Shown: positions 34,357-42,926 of the stretch, piece after piece
Layout of the letters: each line of letters starts with the position of its first letter
How positions within the stretch are numbered: position 1 is the first letter of the stretch
Origin: JBMOKT01 sp049323895
GTDB taxonomy: Bacteria; Bacillota; Peptococcia; Peptococcales; BICA1-8
Length of the DNA: 64,000 bases
NCBI GenBank assembly: GCA_049323895.1
Contig: JBMOKT010000031.1
Span: forward strand, 124,001-188,000
Direction of reading: 5' to 3'
Notes under the pieces: model-generated
Seen by the model: the letters and a program-made list of their open reading frames with translations, nothing else
Told to the model about the DNA's origin: nothing
Database searches by the model: none
Position numbers and translations under genes: made by a program

Positions 34357-35139
34357 AAAAAAAAGTACAGATAAGAGTAAAAATAGGGAAACTAAAATTA
34401 TTGTTCCCCCGGGGGGCCAATTTAAATAATATGAAAGAAACAGACCGGCGAAAACGCTTGCCAGGGAAAAGCATATTGAGAAAAGAATTGTTGTTTTAAA
34501 GCTTTTAGCTACTTGCAAGGAAGTAGAAGCTGGTATTGTCATCAGGGCAGAAATCAGAAGCACTCCAGTTACTTTAATAGAGATAGCGACTGTCATAGCT
34601 GTAAGCAAAAGAAAGTAGATATTTAGTTGTTTTACCTTAATGCCACTTAACATTGCTGCTTCTTCATCAAAGGACATGAAAAGAAGTTTATGGTATAAAG
34701 ATGTAAGGGATATTAATACTAGTAGGGATATAATAATGATTATTAATAAGTCTTCCATGGTAATCGCAATAATACTGCCAAATAAGTAGCTCATAACATT
34801 GGCAGTTTCATCTTTACCCACGGAGATTAAAATTATTCCGATCCCTAAGCCAGCTGACATAATAATAGCAATTGACAATTCGCCATATTTTTTGAAATTC
34901 TTCTCTAAAACATTTATTATGAAGCTGGCGAAACCTGTAGCAGCCAAAGCAGCAAGGGTGGGATTAATTCCCAAAATAAGACCAAATGCTATTCCTGCCA
35001 TGGAAACATGAGCTAAAGCATCACCAATCATAGAGAGTCTTTTTAGGATAAGAAAAGTACCGACTAGAGGGCAGGCAATACCAATAAATAAACCTGCCAG
35101 CAAGGCCCTTTGCATGAAACCATAGTTTAGTAATTCCAT
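34336..35139 (-). CDS. Metal ABC transporter permease (ZnuB/MntB family)
   Basis: A 267-residue permease of the zinc/manganese family with about eight membrane helices. GDALAHVSMAGIAFG and VSYLFGSI-like segments are characteristic. GGAGG sets the start at 35139. It lies 21 bases downstream of its ATPase gene. No metal-binding lipoprotein (ZnuA) is adjacent. Zinc or manganese cannot be decided. Confidence 0.9.
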   Translation of the reverse strand: MELLNYGFMQRALLAGLFIGIACPLVGTFLILKRLSMIGDALAHVSMAGIAFGLILGINPTLAALAATGFASFIINVLEKNFKKYGELSIAIIMSAGLGIGIILISVGKDETANVMSYLFGSIIAITMEDLLIIIIISLLVLISLTSLYHKLLFMSFDEEAAMLSGIKVKQLNIYFLLLTAMTVAISIKVTGVLLISALMTIPASTSLQVAKSFKTTILFSICFSLASVFAGLFLSYYLNWPPGGTIILVSLFLLLSVLFFKNLSRY

Positions 35140-35160
35140 ATTGCCTCCATACAAATTGTA

Positions 35161-35868
35161 TCAATGGTCATGGTATTGGACATTGGTGCAGTATTCCTTA
35201 GGCTGGTGTATATAGGCATTGCTATTCTCAATACAAATTATTACGCTTATATATTCTTTTATCCAGCGCAAATCATGGGTAATCATTAAAATAGTAGTGC
35301 CTTTGGAATTGAGATCAACAAGAGTATTCAATATTGCCCGTTGTGAATATTCATCAATACCTATAAAAGGCTCATCAAGAATAAGAATTTCCGGTGTATG
35401 AATAAGTGTGCGGGCTAGAAAGGCTCGTTGTTGCTGTCCTCCTGATAAATTACCGATTAGGCATTTTTTTTGTTCCAAAAGGTCCACAATTTTTAAAACC
35501 TCATCGACCTTTTTTGCAATTTTTGCTGGATATCGAGGCAAAAAAAATGAAGCCAATAATGGTGCAGCAACTATCTCTTCCACAGTAGCAGGAAAACTGG
35601 GATTAAAAGCTGTAGCTTTTTGTGGAATATAGCCAATTTTTGACCAATCTCCAAATTGATGCAGGGGTTTACCTAGGATAGTTATTTCTCCATGGTTTGG
35701 TTTGATGAGACCCAAGATTATTTTAATTAAAGTACTTTTGCCGGCGCCGTTTGGACCAACAAATCCAACGAATTCACTTTTTTCAATGGAGAAGGTTATC
35801 TGTTTTAAGATTTGCGCAGACTGGTAGGCAAAGGAAATGTTTTTTAGTGTAATAACTGGTCTTTCCAT
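35161..35868 (-). CDS. Metal ABC transporter ATP-binding protein (ZnuC family)
   Basis: A 235-residue ATPase with GPNGAGKST, LSGGQQQRAFLAR and ILILDEPFIGID, of the zinc/manganese import type. It ends in a His-rich tail (QYHDH), which fits a metal-related role. The ATG at 35868 follows AGGAG; the frame is open further upstream without a ribosome site. It forms an operon with the permease gene downstream on the same strand. Confidence 0.9.
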   Translation of the reverse strand: MERPVITLKNISFAYQSAQILKQITFSIEKSEFVGFVGPNGAGKSTLIKIILGLIKPNHGEITILGKPLHQFGDWSKIGYIPQKATAFNPSFPATVEEIVAAPLLASFFLPRYPAKIAKKVDEVLKIVDLLEQKKCLIGNLSGGQQQRAFLARTLIHTPEILILDEPFIGIDEYSQRAILNTLVDLNSKGTTILMITHDLRWIKEYISVIICIENSNAYIHQPKEYCTNVQYHDH

Positions 35869-36025
35869 AAGATCTCCTAATGTAGTATTGCTGGTAATTT
35901 TGAATTTGCTTTTAGTTATCAAACAGAATTATATAATATATCCCTAGTGTTGTCGATCATGCATGTTTTTAGACAAATATTATCTACAATTATAGCGAGG
36001 AATTATTATTTAAAGGAGGATTGTC

Positions 36026-36616
36026 ATGTTTGAGAAAAAAGGTTATGTCCAGGTGTATACTGGTAATGGTAAAGGAAAAACAACCGCTGCAATAGGACTG
36101 GCTATAAGGGCATTAGGTGCGGGAAAAAAGGTTTTGTTTTTACAGTTTATGAAGGCTAAATCATATAGTGAACATAAAATTTTACCTTCAATTTCCCCAA
36201 ATCTGAAACTTGAGACCTTAGGAAAGCCTTTTTTTGTGGCTCGAAAAGAAAACTTAGACTCAGAGACCTTGGCACAATGGGAAGGAAAATGTGTTTTCTT
36301 TGAACCAGGCAATCCCCCTAATGAATATGTAGAATTAATGGGGAAAGGAATAGAAATGGCTCGGGAGTCATTGGCTAATGGTGGATACGACTTAGTAATT
36401 CTAGATGAAGTAAACGTAGCTGTTTATTTTGAACTAATTCCACTCCAACAGGTGCTAGATTTAATAAATAACAAACAGCCGCAAGTAGAGCTTGTTTTAA
36501 CAGGACGCAACTGTCCCCAGGAAATTATTGAAAAGGCAGACTTGGTTACTGAAATGCGTGAAATTAAACATTACTACCAAAAAGGTGTAGAGGCACGGAT
36601 AGGTATTGAGAACTAA
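36026..36616 (+). CDS. cobO: Cob(I)alamin adenosyltransferase (CobO/BtuR family)
   Basis: A 196-residue enzyme with the P-loop YTGNGKGKTTAAIGLAIRALG and the LDEVNVAVYF and LTGRNCP motifs. It makes adenosylcobalamin in the cytoplasm. It is slightly longer than typical CobO because of an insertion around residues 70-105. No other cobalamin gene and no cobalamin riboswitch is near. AAAGGAGGA precedes the ATG. Confidence 0.92.
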   Translation: MFEKKGYVQVYTGNGKGKTTAAIGLAIRALGAGKKVLFLQFMKAKSYSEHKILPSISPNLKLETLGKPFFVARKENLDSETLAQWEGKCVFFEPGNPPNEYVELMGKGIEMARESLANGGYDLVILDEVNVAVYFELIPLQQVLDLINNKQPQVELVLTGRNCPQEIIEKADLVTEMREIKHYYQKGVEARIGIEN

Positions 36617-36617
36617 A

Positions 36618-36640
36618 GCAAAAAAAACGCTCAAGGCGTT
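36618..36640. terminator. Terminator between cobO and the convergent methyltransferase gene
   Basis: AACGC-TCAAG-GCGTT with a run of eight A on the left side. On the minus strand it reads as a stem followed by T, so it best terminates the methyltransferase gene. Confidence 0.8.
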
Positions 36641-36647
36641 AAATAAT

Positions 36648-37502
36648 TTATTTTTGGGCAATAGCACCTAAATATCTCTTTGTTATCTTATAATTATTAG
36701 GAAGATTTTTATTTAACAACAAGGAAAAATCTTTCGTTATCTGGGAATCATCAAAATCCAACAGCTTATCCCAACCAACCAGCAACCCGGAAAAATTAAT
36801 CCATTTGACCATTTCTTCCATTGTACGAAAAGTAAAGTTTTGAGACTTACTATACACCATTGTTCTACTAAAACCTGATATATTAAAAATCCTTGTTAAA
36901 TCATGTGAATCAAGGGGTAGATATGTGTTAGGTATGGTTCGCTCAATTAAATTTATGTTGTTTTCAATAACTTTTTGTATACTTTGATTAACCAGGCTCT
37001 CGCTATCTGCAGTTTCCGTAAGGAGGGCAAATTTGCCTCCTGGTTTTAATACTTTTAAGATTCTAGGCATCAGGTATTTATAATTGTTAAATTTAAGGGA
37101 CCAAGTGTTAATTACAAAATCATAATGATTGGCTGGTATTTGTCCTAATATTTCTGTAAAGTCCCCTTTTTCAAGCTTAACATTTTTAATGTTGCTCAGG
37201 GTTTTATTAGCCTGATAAATCATGCCATTGGAAATATCTATACCATGATAGAGGTGGGGTGATTGTCTATCAAAAAAAATTTTGCCAAACCAGCCCGGAC
37301 CGCAACCTAAATCAAGTATCTTTTTGTCCTTGGTGCTGCCAAGGAGGAGAAGCAGTTCTTCATAGGAACCAGCCAACTCCCTATAAAAGTAATCGTTATA
37401 GTTGTATGTTATTTTATCGTAGCTTGAGGCTAAGTTCTGAATTGTAAAAACTTTTCCCTTAGCTTTAAGAAAAACTTGTTTTATCTGACTGTGTAAGACC
37501 AT
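36648..37502 (-). CDS. SAM-dependent class I methyltransferase
   Basis: A 284-residue cytoplasmic protein. Motif I, ILDLGCGPGWFG, begins near residue 62 and is followed by an acidic GIDIS motif and RILKVLKPGGKFAL, the usual SAM-binding core of UbiE-like methyltransferases. About 60 residues precede the core and about 120 follow it. The substrate is unknown. It is flanked by terminators and not in an obvious operon. Confidence 0.8.
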   Translation of the reverse strand: MVLHSQIKQVFLKAKGKVFTIQNLASSYDKITYNYNDYFYRELAGSYEELLLLLGSTKDKKILDLGCGPGWFGKIFFDRQSPHLYHGIDISNGMIYQANKTLSNIKNVKLEKGDFTEILGQIPANHYDFVINTWSLKFNNYKYLMPRILKVLKPGGKFALLTETADSESLVNQSIQKVIENNINLIERTIPNTYLPLDSHDLTRIFNISGFSRTMVYSKSQNFTFRTMEEMVKWINFSGLLVGWDKLLDFDDSQITKDFSLLLNKNLPNNYKITKRYLGAIAQK

Positions 37503-37580
37503 AAAATTAGTTTCTCCTTACCATTTATTACTTTTTTTATTTCTATAAATAACGAAAAATCCCTTCTTAATGTTTATAAA

Positions 37581-37620
37581 ACTTGGCTTCACCGAGCCTC
37601 TGGTAAAGCTGAAAAATAAG
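37581..37620 (+). repeat. Decayed fragment of the interspersed repeat (copy F)
   Basis: ACTTGGCTTCACCGAGCCTCTGG then AAAGCTGAAAAATAAG. It resembles the first half of the repeat family, but the second hairpin is missing. It lies in the 170 bp between the methyltransferase and peptidase genes. Relationship is likely but not certain. Confidence 0.45.
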
Positions 37621-37648
37621 AAAAGCATGTCCCCAAAGGAAGCATGCT
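37612..37648 (-). terminator. Terminator of the M23 peptidase gene
   Basis: On the minus strand AGCATG pairs with CATGCT around a 13-base loop and is followed by TTTCTTATTTTT. Confidence 0.6.
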
Positions 37649-37672
37649 GGTGATTCGTCGTTCGTCGATTCG

Positions 37673-38809
37673 TTATTTTCTAAGGTACGGCATAGGATTG
37701 ACATGGTCCCCGTTAATTCTTACCTCAAAGTGGATATGTGGTCCTGTACTCCAGCCTGATGTACCAATTTTTCCAATTACTTGGTTCCGTTTAACATTGT
37801 CTCCTACCTTAACCAGGTATTTGGAGAGGTGGGGATACATGGTAGACATACCACCGCCATGGTCAACTATAATAGTGTGACCGTAGCCACCTTGCCAGCC
37901 GGTATAAATTACACGCCCATTAGCCGAAACAATAGCATTTGAGCCATAGGGCGCAGCAATATCCACACCTGTATGGAAACGCTGGGACTTCAAGATAGGA
38001 TGGAATCTCCAGCCATACGCAGAAGTGACCCTATAATAACCAGGGGTAGGCCATTGCAGCCAGCCCGGTCTTTCACCACCCATAGACTGGAGTCTTCTGA
38101 TTTCTTCAGCAATCTGCTGGGACTGTTTTTCTAGGTCATCCAACATTTTTTCATAAGACTCTTTTTGTGATTCAATCTTTTTTACCAGATCCTGCCTGCG
38201 GGAACTTGCAATTTGTAATTGCTGGTGTTTGGTCTCCCTGGCATTTTTCAATGCCAGCAATTCTGCCTTTTTATTTTCTAGTGCATTTTTCTTATTTTCC
38301 AGTTCCTGTCTTTCTTTTTCTAAGTCTGCTAATAAACTCATGTCATTATTAGCTATCCTCTTTAAAAGCTCAAACCGTGTTAAGAAGTCGGTAATATTAG
38401 ATGATTCAAACAACACTTCCAGGTAGTTTATATCGCCCCGCTTGTAAATTTCCCTTAAGCGGTTTTCAAAAACAGTTGTTCTATGATCAAGTTCACCTTC
38501 TTTTAGACTAATATCCTCTAACGTCAGAGAGATTTCTCGTTCGGAGACTGTTAATTTATTTTCTAAGGTTTCAATTTCATCGCTGGTTTTTTCCATACTT
38601 CTATTTAAGGATTGAAGCTCATTAAGTGTTTTTTGTTTCTCTTGTTCTTTTTTCTTTATCATACTTTCTGTTTCTTTTATTTTTTTATCTATTTGTTCCT
38701 GTTTTATGTAGATATCATCAAGATCAGCACCGCTAACCGGGAGGATAATTATGAAAATTGTTAAAATAGGTACTATTAAGAATAGAAAAGCATATCTTAT
38801 TTTTGGCAC
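37673..38809 (-). CDS. Exported M23 murein peptidase with coiled coil (EnvC-like)
   Basis: A 378-residue protein with an N-terminal signal helix, a long coiled coil (about 30-245) and a C-terminal LytM/M23 domain. The zinc ligands appear in HTGVDIAAP and HIHFEV. The coiled coil followed by M23 matches EnvC-like cell-wall hydrolases and their activators in Firmicutes. I chose the GTG at 38809, seven bases behind GAGGTG; the upstream in-frame ATG at 38833 has no ribosome site. Confidence 0.88.
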   Translation of the reverse strand: MPKIRYAFLFLIVPILTIFIIILPVSGADLDDIYIKQEQIDKKIKETESMIKKKEQEKQKTLNELQSLNRSMEKTSDEIETLENKLTVSEREISLTLEDISLKEGELDHRTTVFENRLREIYKRGDINYLEVLFESSNITDFLTRFELLKRIANNDMSLLADLEKERQELENKKNALENKKAELLALKNARETKHQQLQIASSRRQDLVKKIESQKESYEKMLDDLEKQSQQIAEEIRRLQSMGGERPGWLQWPTPGYYRVTSAYGWRFHPILKSQRFHTGVDIAAPYGSNAIVSANGRVIYTGWQGGYGHTIIVDHGGGMSTMYPHLSKYLVKVGDNVKRNQVIGKIGTSGWSTGPHIHFEVRINGDHVNPMPYLRK

Positions 38810-38988
38810 AAGAAAACACCTCACAAGTTTCATTCAATAATAAGTTTTTTCGACACCAGAGTTAAAATTTCCTTTTTACTTTTTGTGGAATTAGGAAAAA
38901 AAAAGTAATATTATATAAATTAATTGAGTAATAGTAAATTGAATCGTATAATAATGAAAAGTATTATTAAGAAATAGGAGGGATAGTC

Positions 38989-39891
38989 TTGAATACTGAT
39001 AACTCCAGGGAGTGGAAGATAAACGATATTTTACAAATTGTAAAAAATAATATTTTAGAAAACAAACTGTTGGAATATAAAGCCTGTGCTGCCCTCCAGG
39101 ATGAATATAAGGATGAAATCAGTAAGGATGTATCCAGCTTTGCCAATTCAGCAGGCGGGGTAATAATCTATGGAATTAAGGAGATAGAGGATGGAAGTAC
39201 TATCAGAATTGAACTTGACGAAGGATTTGATATTAATGAACGTATTAATAAAGAATGGTTAGAAAATGTTATTTATTCAAGAATAAGCCCTAAAATCGAT
39301 AACATTTTTATTAATCCCATCGAAATAAAACCTGGGAAGGTGATTTATGCTGTAGTGATTCCCCAAAGCAATACGGCACATATGGCGGGAAATTACCGAT
39401 ATTATAAACGCAGGAACTTTAAGTCAGAGCCGATGGAAGATTATGAAGTCCGTGATGTAATGAACAGGCAAAAAATGCCTGAATTGCAGATACGTTTAAC
39501 CGTTCCTAGAGAAATACCTGCTGATGGCGAATATAATTTTCGGATACTGGTTAGGAATATCGGTCAAATTATGGTAAAATATTTTGCTGTTAGAATCTGT
39601 ATACCGGAAGAACTTATAGAACCAAAGAACTATAAAAGCGGCAGAAGAACAATAATAAATGGGGTGCCCTACCGGGAATATGCGAAGCAAGCAGGTTATA
39701 GGCAGTTTGTTTTTCCGGGTTTCCATGTATTTCTCGACAGCAATTTTTTACCCACTATATCTGCAAAATTAAGCATGGATAGGTTGGATTCAAGAATTTT
39801 CTGGACAGTATATATGGATAACCGCAATCCACTAAAGGGCTATGTAACCCTAGACAAAATTATCGGCAGCAGGATTGAAACAGTTAAGTAA
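38989..39891 (+). CDS. AlbA_2 (Schlafen-like) domain protein
   Basis: A 300-residue protein. Residues about 20-165 form an AlbA_2 domain, with LEYKAC...DEISKDVSSFANSAGG and IIYGIKE, the pattern of putative DNA-binding and Schlafen-type proteins. The C-terminal part (about 165-300) is beta-rich and unassigned. The usual C-terminal HATPase or winged helix is missing. Such proteins are sometimes regulators or defence components; no toxin, nuclease or phage gene is beside it. The TTG start follows AGGAGGG. Confidence 0.75.
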   Translation: MNTDNSREWKINDILQIVKNNILENKLLEYKACAALQDEYKDEISKDVSSFANSAGGVIIYGIKEIEDGSTIRIELDEGFDINERINKEWLENVIYSRISPKIDNIFINPIEIKPGKVIYAVVIPQSNTAHMAGNYRYYKRRNFKSEPMEDYEVRDVMNRQKMPELQIRLTVPREIPADGEYNFRILVRNIGQIMVKYFAVRICIPEELIEPKNYKSGRRTIINGVPYREYAKQAGYRQFVFPGFHVFLDSNFLPTISAKLSMDRLDSRIFWTVYMDNRNPLKGYVTLDKIIGSRIETVK

Positions 39892-39908
39892 CAGAAAAAA
39901 ATACTAAA

Positions 39909-39945
39909 AAATCGCTGTGTCCAAAATGGAACAGCGATTTTTTAT
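39909..39945 (+). terminator. Terminator of the AlbA_2 gene
   Basis: AAATCGCTGT pairs with ACAGCGATTT around a twelve-base loop, followed by a T run. Confidence 0.9.
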
Positions 39946-39969
39946 CGTTTAGCTTTTTAATGTGTTTTA

Positions 39970-40015
39970 CTAGCCACTAACAACTAGCCACTAAACGCCG
40001 CAGGCGGTTTTTTAT
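39970..40015. repeat. Short intergenic repeat with terminator-like end
   Basis: TAGCCACTAACAACTAGCCAC followed by AACGCCGCAGGCGGTT and T6. The last part matches 2354-2376 and the first part matches 51612-51634. CGCC-GCA-GGCG forms a short hairpin. Confidence 0.6.
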
Positions 40016-40070
40016 AACGAATAGGAAAGTATAAAACTCAACGGTATTTTATTTTAATTCGAGAAATGGT

Positions 40071-41066
40071 CTATTGGATTGTCTGTCTTGATAAGTATTG
40101 TTGACCACCTTGGGTACCAATTTGTTGTCTGACATTTTGCAGATAATTTTGCTCTTGCTGCTGTTGGTTGTATTGTTGGTTTTGACTCCCCATATTATAT
40201 CCGCCTTGAGTAAAGGGGCTGTTTTGGAAAGTATCTGGTCCCATGGTAGCAATAGATGCATTAGGTGAACTTTGCATCATTTGCTGTTGGGGTTGACCCA
40301 TCATAGTAGTGCCTGTGTGTCCCTGCTGGAATGACTGGAAATTTTGATAGGTGCTGGGATCCATAGTTGCTAAAGAGCCAAAACCTTGCTGGTTCATCAT
40401 GGGCTGCTGCATCATTGGTCTGAATTGTTGACTAATAGATTGACCTAACTGTTGTTGCTGGTTATAAGGACTATTTTGATAGGTAGAAGGGTCCATAGTG
40501 GCTAAGGATGCATTAGGGGATTGTCCCATAAATTGTTGACCTGATTGCATGCCTAATCCATATTGTCCAAAGGATGGTCCAAATTGATGTTGGACATACG
40601 GACTGTTTTGATAGGTAGAGGGGTCCATAGTAGCCAAGGATGCATTTGAGGATTGACCCATAAATTGTCCTGTCTCCATCATTGGTCTAAACTGCTGACC
40701 AAAGGATTGTCCAAACTGTTGCTGGTTATTGAGATTGTTAGTTTGACCCATCATAGAGCTTTGATTAAAACCAAAGCTTTGAGCAGGCTGATAATGTAAT
40801 TGCTGGCGGAGATTTTGCAAATAATTTTGTTCTTGCTGCTGCTGGTTTAACTGAGAAGACGGATTGCTCATTGTGTAACCTGCTTGATTCAGGGGACTGT
40901 TTTGGTAGGTTTCAACGCCCATAGTTGCAATAGATAAATCGGGGCTTGACTGACCAAATCTTCCTTGTTGAAACATGTTTTGTGAACCTCCTTTTAATGG
41001 TGAGTTTTCATAGGTTTCTGCGCCCATAGTTGCTCTGTTAATCAATGGTTCGTTGGTTCTCAACAT
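40071..41066 (-). CDS. Gln/Asn-rich low-complexity protein with six ATM-x3-TYQNSP repeats
   Basis: A 331-residue protein made almost only of Gln, Asn, Ser, Met, Gly, Pro and Phe. A 13-residue motif, ATM-[GD]-x2-T-[YF]-[QE]-NSP preceded by Leu, Ile or Arg, occurs at residues 11-23, 46-58, 144-156, 188-200, 232-244 (end changed) and 272-284. A second block, QQQQEQNYLQN-[LV]-RQQ, occurs twice (about 75 and 306). It has no Cys, signal peptide or membrane segment. Composition suggests a self-assembling, prion-like or spore-coat-like protein, which is a guess. AGGAGGG precedes the ATG. It is divergent from kamA. Confidence 0.8.
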   Translation of the reverse strand: MLRTNEPLINRATMGAETYENSPLKGGSQNMFQQGRFGQSSPDLSIATMGVETYQNSPLNQAGYTMSNPSSQLNQQQQEQNYLQNLRQQLHYQPAQSFGFNQSSMMGQTNNLNNQQQFGQSFGQQFRPMMETGQFMGQSSNASLATMDPSTYQNSPYVQHQFGPSFGQYGLGMQSGQQFMGQSPNASLATMDPSTYQNSPYNQQQQLGQSISQQFRPMMQQPMMNQQGFGSLATMDPSTYQNFQSFQQGHTGTTMMGQPQQQMMQSSPNASIATMGPDTFQNSPFTQGGYNMGSQNQQYNQQQQEQNYLQNVRQQIGTQGGQQYLSRQTIQ

Positions 41067-41175
41067 ACTATTTCCCTCCTTTTGTTTTGCTGTACTTATT
41101 TGTTTCCTTAAAAAGGCAAATTAATACTTGTAAAATAATACCAAAATAATATAGTTGTGTAGTTAATCCTTAAAT

Positions 41176-41205
41176 TTGACAATTTTATGGAAATAAATAT
41201 ATAAT
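41176..41205 (+). promoter_or_regulatory. Likely sigma-A promoter of kamA
   Basis: TTGACA (41176-41181) and TATAAT (41200-41205) with an 18-base spacer, about 38 bases upstream of the kamA start. Both hexamers are perfect. Confidence 0.75.
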
Positions 41206-41243
41206 TGTTATGTACCGACAACTTATTATAAGAGGAGGAGTTT

Positions 41244-42482
41244 ATGGAAACCTTACGAAAACACCCTTATTACAAAAATGTACCTGATGAAAAATGGAAT
41301 GATTGGCGTTGGCAGATGCAAAACCGGATTAAAAACTTTGAAGAATTACAAAAGATTGTAAATTTACCTTCCCAAAGATTAGCTGAAATAAAAAATGCCA
41401 TCAACAAGTTCCCCATGTCCATTACACCTTACTATGCGTCTTTGATTGACTTCAATGACCCTGCTTGTCCTATTGGACTGCAGGCAATACCAAGTGAAAA
41501 GGAATTAATTGAAGAAGAATTTGAAATGGCGGATCCTTTAGCTGAAGATAAGGATTCCCCTGTTCCCGGGATAACCCACAGGTATCCTAACAGGGTCCTA
41601 TTTTACGTAATTTCCGAATGTTCTATGTACTGCAGGCACTGTACAAGAAAAAGAAAAGTAGGCGAAAACTGCCAAGGTTTTTCTAGTACGCAGTGGGAAA
41701 AAGGATTAGAATATATTAAAAATACCCCTGAAATTAGAGACGTACTTATCTCAGGTGGTGACCCACTTCTTTTAAGTGACGGCAACCTTGAATTCCTTTT
41801 AAAAGAATTAAACTCCATTGCCCATGTGGAGGTTGTTAGAATCGGTACCCGAGTACCGGTAGTTATGCCCCAAAGAATAACAAATGAGTTAATTGATATG
41901 TTGAAAAAGTATCAACCCCTTTGGTTAAATACCCACTTTAACCATCCCCGTGAAATCACTTCAGAAAGCCGGAAGGCACTTCGGAAATTGGCCAACTGTG
42001 GAATTCCACTAGGAAATCAATCAGTATTGTTACGGGGAGTAAACGACTGTTCCATTATCATGAAACAGTTAGTCCATAAATTAGTAAAAAACAGGGTTAG
42101 ACCTTATTATATATATCAATGCGATCTTTCCAAAGGATTAAGCCACTTCAGAACAAGTGTATCCAAGGGTCTGGAAATTATGGAACACCTCAGAGGACAT
42201 ACATCAGGTTTTGCCGTTCCTACCTATGTAGTAGACGCACCAGGAGGCGGGGGTAAAATACCTGTAATGCCTAACTATCTCCTTTCTTTACAGGAGAATA
42301 AAGTGATTCTTCGGAACTTTGAAGGTGTGATAGCCTCCTATCAGGAGCCGGCAGATTATAAAAGCAAATGTTCTGCAGCCTGCAATTACTGCAAAGATAA
42401 AAAACTTTGCAGTCAAAATGTAGTAGAACTGAATAAAAAGGAACAGAGACAGGCAAAAAAAATATTGCAAAATGCAAATTAG
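41244..42482 (+). CDS. kamA: Lysine 2,3-aminomutase
   Basis: A 412-residue radical SAM and PLP enzyme that turns lysine into beta-lysine. The cluster is Cys126, 130 and 133 in CSMYCRHC. Lys338 in APGGGGKIP should bind PLP. Asp294 and Asp331 match the two Asp that hold the lysine side chain in the Clostridium enzyme, so lysine is the likely substrate rather than glutamate. A C-terminal Cys group (CSAACNYC) is also typical. The lysine fermentation genes are absent here, so it may serve to make beta-lysine or an N-acetyl-beta-lysine osmolyte; no acetyltransferase is adjacent. Confidence 0.93.
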   Translation: METLRKHPYYKNVPDEKWNDWRWQMQNRIKNFEELQKIVNLPSQRLAEIKNAINKFPMSITPYYASLIDFNDPACPIGLQAIPSEKELIEEEFEMADPLAEDKDSPVPGITHRYPNRVLFYVISECSMYCRHCTRKRKVGENCQGFSSTQWEKGLEYIKNTPEIRDVLISGGDPLLLSDGNLEFLLKELNSIAHVEVVRIGTRVPVVMPQRITNELIDMLKKYQPLWLNTHFNHPREITSESRKALRKLANCGIPLGNQSVLLRGVNDCSIIMKQLVHKLVKNRVRPYYIYQCDLSKGLSHFRTSVSKGLEIMEHLRGHTSGFAVPTYVVDAPGGGGKIPVMPNYLLSLQENKVILRNFEGVIASYQEPADYKSKCSAACNYCKDKKLCSQNVVELNKKEQRQAKKILQNAN

Positions 42483-42488
42483 AGATCC

Positions 42489-42520
42489 AGAGGGGCTTGA
42501 TTTTATACAAGCCTCTTTTT
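42489..42520 (+). terminator. Terminator of kamA
   Basis: AGAGGGGCTTG pairs with CAAGCCTCT (one bulge), followed by T5. Confidence 0.82.
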
Positions 42521-42587
42521 CCATGAAAAGCAGTATACTGAAAGAAACATTTGAATACAATTTAGCAATATGGGAGGAGGAAAATAA

Positions 42588-42899
42588 ATGAGAAGAATAA
42601 TTATCCTCTTAGCCTTACTTTTTCTAGTTTGTATAGTGGTCCTTATTTACATTAATTCTACTAATACAGAGGAAATAAACTGGTTTATTTTCACAGGTGA
42701 TAATTTTATCCCGGCAGGATTGTCGGATAGACCCCAAAAATTTACTATTGAATATCTTAAACCAACTTACTGGGCACTGCTGGGGGTATTTCTACTCATA
42801 TACTTAAAAATAATCTGGAAATTGGTTATCTCACGCTGGCAAACCAATACAAAGGTCAAAGGGTATAAAGTAAAATTAAAAGGATACGGGAGGCAATAA
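42588..42899 (+). CDS. Hypothetical small membrane protein
   Basis: A 103-residue protein with two membrane helices (about 4-23 and 62-82) and a basic C-terminal tail. The pattern of an N-terminal helix, a NWFIFTGDN loop and a second helix loosely recalls LapA-like small membrane proteins, but I cannot assign it. GGAGGAGG precedes the ATG. The gene's last codons form part of the terminator shared with the convergent UPF0182 gene. Confidence 0.65.
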   Translation: MRRIIILLALLFLVCIVVLIYINSTNTEEINWFIFTGDNFIPAGLSDRPQKFTIEYLKPTYWALLGVFLLIYLKIIWKLVISRWQTNTKVKGYKVKLKGYGRQ

Positions 42900-42926
42900 T
42901 CCTGCCATCGTATCCTTTTGTTTTTA
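42878..42926. terminator. Bidirectional terminator between the small membrane protein and UPF0182 genes
   Basis: AAAAGGATACG pairs with CGTATCCTTTT around a 20-base loop. It overlaps the ends of both convergent genes. Confidence 0.8.

Noticed and set aside
35900..36025. Cobalamin riboswitch before cobO
   Set aside because: The space is too short and no B12-box-like sequence is seen.
40071..41066. Repeats in the Gln/Asn-rich gene as a CRISPR array
   Set aside because: The repeats are coding, unevenly spaced and vary at third codon positions; there are no cas genes.
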